Below, piece after piece: positions 27,954-35,900 of a stretch of 64,000 nucleotides of DNA. Every line of letters begins with the position of its first letter. The stretch's first letter is position 1. The translations under genes were made by a program, and so were the position numbers. The stretch is from Bacteroidota bacterium (GTDB lineage Bacteria > Bacteroidota > Ignavibacteria > UBA10030 > UBA8401), in assembly GCA_035506275.1 (NCBI GenBank), contig DATJPT010000009.1, positions 222,579 through 286,578 of the forward strand. The letters run 5' to 3'. The notes under the pieces are model-generated. The model saw only the letters and a list, made by a program, of their open reading frames with translations. It was not told the DNA's origin and ran no database searches.

Positions 27954-29906
27954 TCACTTCGGCGTTGCCGGAGCGATGATTCGGCTTAAAATTTCCGGGA
28001 CTGCTGACTCCCGTTCGAGATATGGATACCGTTCACCCCCGTGATAGTCCGTTGAATACGTTCTGTAGAACTCTCCGTTTGCGGCAAGCAGTTCAAGCGG
28101 CTGGGATGAGGCGGTGCCGAGTCTCAGTGCGTCGCGAACGATCTCCTTTGAATATTTTCGGCCGTTGACCGCAATTAATTTCATCCCCGGGCCAAGCCCC
28201 GCTTTATAGGCGGGCGTTCCCGGAATCACGTCGGTGATCGTTCCATCTTCTTCCAAAGACAGGCCGAGAGAGAAGCGAAGGTCCGTGATTTTTTTGCTCT
28301 CCTCGATCGATTTTTGCATCTCGTTCATCGTATCGCGGTAGACCAGCTTCCACCCGCTTTTCTCGATGCCGTTCAATGGAGCATGGGCATCAAGAGAACG
28401 GAGCCGGGTCTCAAAGAACGACCTCCAATCGAACGGCGCTACTCTATTCATCGTTGACACGACCTCGTCAAACTCATACGGCTTGACCTCGGGTCCATTA
28501 TTGGCGCCGCCATGGAATAGTTTGCAGAAATCGTCGAGCGATTTTGCGCCGCCGGTAAGCTGCCTGATCTGAACATCCGCTTCCAGCCAGATAAGCTCTC
28601 CTTCATCATAAAAATCGACGTCCCGTCGCCACGAATCCCAATCGGTCCGCGCGTTATACAGAAGCGAGGCCTCATCGTTGGCGTCCTGCAGCGGGCGCCA
28701 TGTCCTTCCGGGGCGGTTATCCATTTGCGCCGCGACAAGAGCCAAGTCATCCCGAAACTCCCCGGGTGTAAGAAGCCCGGACCGTGCCGTCAATATCGCG
28801 CCCAAATATTCAGTCAATCCTTCGTATACCCAGAGGAGATCGTCCTTCATCGGGCTTGAGTAGTTGCCGGTGGCGAGTCCTGCGGGGCGGCGAAACTTTC
28901 CGTTCCATGAATGGACGAACTCATGCGGCAGCAGGCCGGCACGGGCTCTGAACAGATCTTCATCAATGACCGTTCGCTCCGCCACTCGATCATCGCTGCA
29001 CTGATGATGCTCAAGCCCGAAGTGCGCGACCTCATCGCTGAGCGTATAAAGAAAATCGTAATGCTCATAGTGGTGGGAGGCAAAGAGAGCGTTGGTTTCC
29101 GTTACGAGATGTTTGTAGGCCTTGATCTGTTCGGGGGGAATGTTGAGCGCGGCCTCGTTGTCGCTAAGTAGATTGAGAAAATGCGGTACCCCCGACGAAG
29201 GTGTCAGGTCGACACGGCGAAGATGGGCCCCCGTTAAGAGAGGGGAGTCGATCAGCATCGTCAATGAAACCGGCGCGAACACGATCGAATTATTCGACTG
29301 AGTCTTTGGTGTGAGTGCAGAGATAAATTTCCAGCCTGAGGGAATTGTCAATGTCGGATCGACGGTGATGTTACCGGGGCTTGCCGAAAGCGGGTACACG
29401 ATCACCTGGTTCCAGCTAAGGACGAGGAGCTGTGCTGTTGATGATGCCCCTGAGGAGAACCCTTCGGCTTGCGGGGGCAGGATGAAGTCAAACGACACGT
29501 CGATCTTACCGACTCCGGCAGGGACGGTGCAATGTATTTCGTACATCTCTTCAAGATCCCTCCGCCACGAAAGCGTTCTTCCATCCGCAGTGATTTTCAA
29601 GCCGGCCATATCGATGACCGGTCCGCTTGGTTCATGTTCTCCCGGTATCCATTTTGGATAGAACAGGTCTACGGTCCCCGCGTGAACTGCGATCGATTCA
29701 TGCGAGTGCAAGATCTTGCGGGGTGCGTCGGTTGCATCGACGGCGAGCGATATGACGGAACGCTCGGTCTGGGAGAAGACGCGCGGCGATGTGTACCAGA
29801 AAAGAAAGACTGCCGAGCAAGCAAGAGCGTACCCGGAAATCCTGGACGTTCGAATCAACTTCAGAGGAGTCTGAATGAGGGCAGGGTTAATCATTGGTGG
29901 TTTCAT
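27954..29906 (-). CDS. Secreted M61-family metallopeptidase with PDZ domain
   Basis: A 650-residue protein with an N-terminal signal sequence (ALACSAVFLFWYTSPRVFS, cleavage near 45). The zinc-binding motif is H328-E329-F-V-H332 in LLPHEFVHSWNGKFRRP, with the third ligand probably E362 in WVYEGLTEYLGA. HEFxHxWN is the signature of the M61 glycyl aminopeptidase family. Before it lies a beta-rich domain (WIPGEHEPSGPVIDM and similar), and after it a PDZ domain at about 550-620 (DVIPGTPAYKAGLGPGMKLIAVNG). It probably acts in the periplasm on small peptides or proteins; the substrate is unknown. A promoter-like TTGCAA-17-TATATA site is upstream. Confidence 0.93.
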   Translation of the reverse strand: MKPPMINPALIQTPLKLIRTSRISGYALACSAVFLFWYTSPRVFSQTERSVISLAVDATDAPRKILHSHESIAVHAGTVDLFYPKWIPGEHEPSGPVIDMAGLKITADGRTLSWRRDLEEMYEIHCTVPAGVGKIDVSFDFILPPQAEGFSSGASSTAQLLVLSWNQVIVYPLSASPGNITVDPTLTIPSGWKFISALTPKTQSNNSIVFAPVSLTMLIDSPLLTGAHLRRVDLTPSSGVPHFLNLLSDNEAALNIPPEQIKAYKHLVTETNALFASHHYEHYDFLYTLSDEVAHFGLEHHQCSDDRVAERTVIDEDLFRARAGLLPHEFVHSWNGKFRRPAGLATGNYSSPMKDDLLWVYEGLTEYLGAILTARSGLLTPGEFRDDLALVAAQMDNRPGRTWRPLQDANDEASLLYNARTDWDSWRRDVDFYDEGELIWLEADVQIRQLTGGAKSLDDFCKLFHGGANNGPEVKPYEFDEVVSTMNRVAPFDWRSFFETRLRSLDAHAPLNGIEKSGWKLVYRDTMNEMQKSIEESKKITDLRFSLGLSLEEDGTITDVIPGTPAYKAGLGPGMKLIAVNGRKYSKEIVRDALRLGTASSQPLELLAANGEFYRTYSTDYHGGERYPYLERESAVPEILSRIIAPATPK

Positions 29907-30033
29907 CCAAAAAAATGAATAGATAATGGCCGCGCTTGGCGGTTTTCAGTTTCAGTCATACTCTAGTCGGGGAGATTTGGAGAAGAGTGTGCATTCGTTC
30001 GCCGCGAATGTTCCAAGTCTCCGGTTGGCGTCG

Positions 30034-30064
30034 ATTATATACCAAATAAAATAGTGAGTTGCAA
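30034..30064 (-). promoter_or_regulatory. Predicted sigma-70-like promoter for the M61 peptidase gene
   Basis: On the minus strand TTGCAA (30059-30064) is followed after 17 bases by TATATA, which overlaps a TATAAT at 30034-30039. It points at the M61 peptidase start 128 bases downstream. Spacing and -10 box are close to the general bacterial consensus. The -35 matches only partly, and the region is AT-rich by chance as well. Confidence 0.4.
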
Positions 30065-30253
30065 GTAGGGGGGCTCAGCAGGGAGCGGGGGACGTTTGTT
30101 TTGAATGGCATACAAGGAATTTACCCCCTTGAGCGAAGACGCGGCGCTTTCGTCCTCCCGAAGGGCTGCAGCGTGTTGGTTTTCTTCGATCCATCCATTG
30201 AAGAGACCCCACTGCCGGACATCACCCCTCAATCGTCAGGTTGTGGCGCCAAT

Positions 30254-30276
30254 AAAAACCCCGCTCTAAGCGGGGC
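30254..30276 (-). terminator. Intrinsic terminator after the 853-residue T9SS protein
   Basis: On the minus strand, arms at 30269-30275 and 30259-30265 pair perfectly over seven bases (AGCGGGG/CCCCGCT) around a three-base loop. A run of five Ts follows at 30254-30258. It lies 35 bases after the stop of the gene at 30311-32872. Confidence 0.9.
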
Positions 30277-30310
30277 TTGTCGATCACTGTTTTAATAAAT
30301 GACGGCGTAT

Positions 30311-32872
30311 TTACTTCATAAGTATAAGCTTTCTTATTCCAACATAGTTTCCCGCTTGCATCCGGCATAGATAGACTCCGCTGGGCAATGAAGAAGCGAA
30401 GAAGACGGCTGTATGAATGCCGGCGGTCTCATGTCGATTGACGAGCGTCTGGACCTCTTTTCCAAGCATGTCGTAGATCTTCATCGTCACAAAACAGTTG
30501 AGCGGAAGCTGATACGTTATTGTCGTTGCCGGATTGAACGGGTTCGGATAATTTTGCAGAACATCGAATCTATCCGGAATTGTACCCGACGATTTGACGC
30601 CGGTGATCGTCATATTCACTTCATTCGAATACCCGGATCTGATAAATCCGTTATATCCGCGAACACGATAAAAGTATGTGTTCCCGGGCATCCCTGATGT
30701 ATCAGAATACGTCGATGCATTTGTGGGAACTGAATCGATGACGGCATAAACGCCGGCTGTGCCGAGTTTTCTTTCTATGTAATATCCGTTTTCTGAGCTT
30801 GAGTTATCCTGCCACGTCAGGCCGACGACGGCGCCGGATAGTTGCTGGACGGTCAGATTTGTCGGGGGCTGCATCGGCGTAACGGCAGAGGCAACATTTG
30901 ACATGGAGGAGTTCCCGGCGAAATTCACTGAGTAGACCGAATAGTAATATTTGCTTCCGTCCGCAACTCCGTAATCAGACACCGAGGTGGTATTTGCGGA
31001 GAGATTTGCCACCGCTGCCCAATTTGAAAGCGTGTCGGTCCTTCTATCGACGATATACCCGGTCTCGTTTGTTGCGTTGTCGCGCCAGGTGAGGTCGATC
31101 CTTCCAGAGCTGACCGCTGCGGCTGTAAGCCCCGATGGGGGAGCAGGGAGCCCCACTGACGAAGCTCGAATGCTGCCGTTCACAAGCATTACTGTCGGCG
31201 CCCCTTCATTCAATAGGAATTGAACGATTGTCAAGTTTGAAACGGCCCCCAAAGCGGCGTAGGGGGGGACGACAAAGCGCAGTTTGAACAAAATTCCTGC
31301 CGTTGTCAGACTGGATGAACCTGCAGCCGCCACGGCGATTTGATTCCCGGAAACGTTGGTACTGTAGGCCCATGAAGCTGTGATCGACCCGTTCGAAATC
31401 AGGCCAAGAAGATGAACGACCGATGAATCGAACGCGATGGTCGATTGTAAACTCTGCACATGCATGGAGGGGGTCACCGGCGAGAGAGCAACCGGAACAT
31501 CAACGGTGTCGCCGATAACAGCCACCGTATCGGCAAGACTGACCCGGGCGGCGTAGATCTCTATAGGAAATGCTGAGCCATTCCCGCCGTAGATGTCGGC
31601 CGCACGCACCGAGATTGTCCCGCTTTTCAGCGCTGTCAGCAGGCCGCCTGCGCTAATCGTTGCAACGGTCGAGTCGGATGTGGACCACGAATATGGAGGA
31701 GTCCCTCCGAACGGTGTGAATCGCAGCGTATCGCCCACAATTATTTTTGCGGTTGCTGGAGACAGCGTGAAGCTTGTTAAACTTATCGCCTGAAAAGTAG
31801 CCGATGTGGAATCTCCCGCCAAATCTTCGTTGAAGAGGATGTTTGCAGGAGCTATTATCGAATAGCCCGAATTCTCTTTTGAGACTTTACACTGAAGATA
31901 AAGGAGAATTCCGCTTCCGTTCAACGGAGTTGATCCGGCAAACGAAATATTTGCCATGCCCCCCGCGGCGAGATTGAAAGCCGGGGCTGGATACGATGAG
32001 AGGAGCGTGCCCCCCTGAATCACTCCGGTCGGAGTTATAATGCTCGGATTGAATTGGACCTGGAAAAATCCGGAGGTCACATTCAACCCCGACAGGTCCG
32101 TCGTGCAAAGGGGAACGTTCAGCGTTTGTCCCTGTGTGTTCGAAGTGTCCCGGATAAAGAGTCTGAACGGCCGCACCTCAATACTACCGCCGGCCGTATC
32201 GATTGTTCCGGCATCGTCCCTTGCGATGACTTTCGTAAACCCGACATGACGCGCGGTCAGGAGGCCGCTGGAATCGATCGATGCAACGGCAGGGTTTGTC
32301 AACCACCAATGATAGGCACCCGTCCCGCTGTATGCATTGAACTGCACTTGATCGCCGACGGCCAATAATGCGCCGGCGGGATAGATCTGGAGGGTAAGAG
32401 CGGGAGCGATGTGAATGGCTCCCGCGCTAAGGATGACGGGAGGGTCTCCTTCGTTCAGAAAATTGCTTGACGTTCCTCCTGAAAAAGAAACAGAGACATC
32501 TCCTGGATTCAAGAGCCTGAAGCGGAGATACACCAGAATACCTTTGCCCGCAAGCGGAGTCGAACCCGCGGCGGCAAGCGTAAGCGTGCCGGGAGAGAGG
32601 ATGTTAAAGTCTGCCGATCCGAGTGTTTGAGTCAAACTGCCGCTTACAATCACCGTATCGAATGCCATGTAGTAGGTGTTGTAGCTGATTTGAAGCTGAT
32701 ACGATGTAACACCTTTGCCTGTAAGGCTTGAATCGACATAGACGGGGAGCGCAAATTTCGTCCCGCTCACGACGCTGGTATCGTGGGTGCTTATCCCCAC
32801 TTGCGCCTTCACCTGCGGCAGAGAGATCACTGTCAGCAGAAGTAGGGAGGCCAACCTAAAAGTTCTAACCAT
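30311..32872 (-). CDS. Secreted T9SS protein with three cohesin-like, two Ig-like (BIG2) and two fibronectin III domains
   Basis: An 853-residue protein with a signal peptide (LASLLLLTVISLPQVKAQ). Repeated cohesin-like domains lie at about 26-155, 236-363 and 442-570; each contains a strand of the type ISYNTYYMAFDTV or FDSSVVHLLG, an AAAGSTPLAGKGILVYLRF-like turn and FLNEGDPPVIL. Two BIG2 Ig-like domains (about 160-233 and 366-440: VASIDSSGLLTARHVG, VATISAGGLLTALKSG) sit between them. Two fibronectin III domains follow (about 576-665, 668-757). Residues 766-853 form the T9SS sorting domain (YPNPFNPATTITYQLP, then SGVYLCRMQAGNYVGIRKLILMK-type end). It should be attached outside the outer membrane. 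The neighbour upstream has a dockerin and a cohesin, so they may bind each other; that is inference. Confidence 0.9.
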   Translation of the reverse strand: MVRTFRLASLLLLTVISLPQVKAQVGISTHDTSVVSGTKFALPVYVDSSLTGKGVTSYQLQISYNTYYMAFDTVIVSGSLTQTLGSADFNILSPGTLTLAAAGSTPLAGKGILVYLRFRLLNPGDVSVSFSGGTSSNFLNEGDPPVILSAGAIHIAPALTLQIYPAGALLAVGDQVQFNAYSGTGAYHWWLTNPAVASIDSSGLLTARHVGFTKVIARDDAGTIDTAGGSIEVRPFRLFIRDTSNTQGQTLNVPLCTTDLSGLNVTSGFFQVQFNPSIITPTGVIQGGTLLSSYPAPAFNLAAGGMANISFAGSTPLNGSGILLYLQCKVSKENSGYSIIAPANILFNEDLAGDSTSATFQAISLTSFTLSPATAKIIVGDTLRFTPFGGTPPYSWSTSDSTVATISAGGLLTALKSGTISVRAADIYGGNGSAFPIEIYAARVSLADTVAVIGDTVDVPVALSPVTPSMHVQSLQSTIAFDSSVVHLLGLISNGSITASWAYSTNVSGNQIAVAAAGSSSLTTAGILFKLRFVVPPYAALGAVSNLTIVQFLLNEGAPTVMLVNGSIRASSVGLPAPPSGLTAAAVSSGRIDLTWRDNATNETGYIVDRRTDTLSNWAAVANLSANTTSVSDYGVADGSKYYYSVYSVNFAGNSSMSNVASAVTPMQPPTNLTVQQLSGAVVGLTWQDNSSSENGYYIERKLGTAGVYAVIDSVPTNASTYSDTSGMPGNTYFYRVRGYNGFIRSGYSNEVNMTITGVKSSGTIPDRFDVLQNYPNPFNPATTITYQLPLNCFVTMKIYDMLGKEVQTLVNRHETAGIHTAVFFASSLPSGVYLCRMQAGNYVGIRKLILMK

Positions 32873-32925
32873 AGAGCACCTTTTATGATAATCAAAGTAT
32901 TATTAGCCGATCGCTCTGCGGTTTA

Positions 32926-35900
32926 TCACTTCAGGAGCAAAAGTTTCTTTACCTGAACGAATTTCCCAGCAGTCATTCTATAGAAATAAACGCCGCTGCT
33001 TATGTGCGCTCCTGCGTTATTTGTGCCGTTCCATACAACTCTATAGGTGCCCGCTTTTTGATTTTCGTCGACGAGGGTTTTAACGGCCTGGCCTGTCATA
33101 CTGTAGATCGTCAACCGGACATGTGTGTTATCTTCCGGCAGCTGGTAGCCGATGGTCGTCGATGGGTTGAAAGGATTGGGATAGTTCTGATCGAGCGAAT
33201 ATGAGGTCGGTTTCCCCACCACCTTGATGCTGCCGGCGGCTGCGCTGCTCGTTAAGTCGGTTTCGTTGGCGACAAATCTCTCTACCTCGATCTTTGAATC
33301 GATCGTTCCCCGAACGTCGTTTGAGACCCTGAATGCCGCATAGGCAAAGGCTCCGCTGTTCTTCATGACGCCGGTCCCTGCCAACGCAAGCTTTGTTGTG
33401 CCGGCCGCTTGGTTGCTGAATGATTCGAACGAGAATCCGTTTGAAGCATCTGTTGTCCCACCTTTTAAAAAGGTGAAGACGGAGGGATCGTACTTCAGCG
33501 TGATTTCTGCGGAAGCAACGCCGGCAGCGTTCTGAAGGTCGAGCATCACCACCAACGAATCTCCGCGACCAGCCCCCGTACTTTCAACGGTAAGCAGGGC
33601 GTGGGTTGCCTTTTCCAATGCGATGAGCTCTTTCCCTTGCCGGGATAGTTGCTTCGTCGAAGATGCTATCTCGCTGGGGAAGACATTAATGAGGCCGACA
33701 ACATACTGAAGCACCAACGACGCATCGTAAGCAGTGATACCCATGGCGCCGCTGACGTCTGCCACGCTCTGCTGGATCGCATTCAGCGTATCTCCGCTAG
33801 GGTTGACGACATACTTCAGGATCAGTGAGGCATCATAGGCCTGGACGTAGCCGTTGAGGCTGACGTCGCCCGCGATCGGGTTGGCCGAGCCGCTTCCGAG
33901 GAAAGGAACATAGTTGACGGAATCTGTCACCGTCTGTCCGGTGCCGTCAGGATTCCCTGCATTCGTCGGCCCGGAATTATTTCCCCACCAATTCCATCGG
34001 GCATCCAGGTCGAACGATTTGTTGACGTTATTGATTCCGTTGTCAAGATTGTTGTAGATATCACAATAGTTCACTGCAGGATTGGAGGAACCGAATGCCG
34101 CGACGCCGTTGCCGTTGTTCGTCAACGAACTGTACGTTATGGTTGGACTTGCATTGAATGCCATGACTGCCGCACCGTACATATACATGTTGTTGATCCA
34201 CGTTTGATTGATCCCGGCGTAACGGAACGCACAATGCGAAAGTGTGCACATCGGGTCCAGCGATTGATCGGCAAATGAGATCCCCGTCCATCCTTGATAA
34301 GCGTAGGACCAATTGCCGTTCCAATAGGTATCGGTTGGGTGCGATGTTGTAGTGTCGGAGTTGGTATCCCCGCCATAGAAATCATCACGGATGTCGGTAA
34401 AGACGATCGTGCTGTCGGCCGAAGCCGCGCCGACGGCAATCAGCCCCTTATTCACATTCATCCCGGTGCCGGGGGTGAATTTCAGGATAACCCCCGGAGC
34501 GATCGTGAGGACAGCGTTGCTTCCCACGGTGTAGTCGTTGAAGAAATATGGGATGCCGTGAATTCCGCCAAAGGTACGCTTCGCAAGCGTCACGTCCGAG
34601 GCGAGCGTTTCCGTGATCACGCCGATGGCTTTGTACGTCGTGCCGCAGATGGAGTCCGCCAGGGTCGATCGGGGGTACGACACAAGAGAAATGTCCATCG
34701 GAGCAAAGACCAGGTTCCTGAAGAGGCACGAATCGAGCGACGGCGTCGAGACGCTGTTCAGTGAAACGCCCCAATTGTCGGAATCGAAAATGCAATGAGT
34801 GATCGCCGGAGCGGCTTGCTGCAGCGATACTCCGACATCGGTGAAACGGAAAATTCCGTATCGTACGGCGCATATGCTGTCCACGCTGACGTCGTTGAAC
34901 GTGATCCTGCTGAAACTCTGTATTGTTGGCTTCGTCGCCGAACCGTCGCCGTTCGTGTCCTTGGGATTTCCGTATGCATCATCGGCCGGATCGGTGAAGA
35001 CGTCCGGATTTGACGATGTCCCTTTGATCGTCAGCCCGCCGTTCACGACCCATTGCCCATTCTTGAAGACGATGCCTGCTGGAACGGTGATGGTCGTTCC
35101 CGTATTGATCGAACATGTGGAAAAGAGAAAATACGTGATGTCGTTGTACCCTCCGAAGTTTCTGACCGGAACGGTTGCATCGAACGAATACGTCTCCGGC
35201 ACCACGCCGAGCGCCATGTACCCGACATTGAGCGCACTGTCCGTCGAAAATGACGGGTTCGAGAACATGCTCAGTGCAACAGGCGTTGATTTGACGTTGT
35301 AGATATTGCTGTTGACAAGGGAAGGGTGGGCGCTTCCAAAAACCCCGACGCCGGCCGTTCCCGACTGCTCAAACGTGCAATGGTTCACGTTCACGTAAGC
35401 GTCATAGACCCTCAACAACGCCCACTTGTAGCTCATATCCCCCGAAAGGGCGTACGGAAATACTCCGCCGTACCGAAAATAGCAGTATTGCAAAGAGTTG
35501 AGACTGTCGCTGCTGGAGGCGGTGAAGTCAACGGAGCTCCAGTCACCCGGGTTAGGCGTCGTCGCATTGCCGTCGTTGTTCGTGTCGCCGCCGTTGGAAT
35601 CATCCTTAAATGACGTGAAGACGATCGGCTGGGAGGGCGTTCCGTTTGCAATGAGGGCGCCCTCGACCATGATGCCGTAGCTGTAGTAATAATTGTAGAT
35701 GAACTTGATGACGACGCCGGGCTGGATCGTCAGAACGGCCCCCGGTGCCACGATCAGCTGGTCGATCATATAGCCGACGTTCGTGATGCCCGCGATGTTT
35801 CTCGTGGCGAGGATTGCATCCGAAGAAAGCGTCCCTTCCAATATTCTGATCCCTTTGCTGAGATTTGCCGTGAACGTAATGTTGGAAAATACGGGATTGG

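Larger units (their letters stand above)
29907..30310. other. Non-coding interval between the M61 gene and the cohesin-like T9SS gene
   Basis: About 400 bases. It contains the terminator of the 853-residue secreted protein at 30254-30276 and a promoter-like site for the M61 gene at 30034-30064. I see no gene. Confidence 0.6.

Noticed and set aside
32540..32580. A T-arm-like sequence (GCGGG-TTCGACT-CCGC on the minus strand) suggesting a tRNA.
   Set aside because: It encodes part of the cohesin-like repeat (AAAGSTPLAGKG) and no acceptor or anticodon arm can be formed around it.
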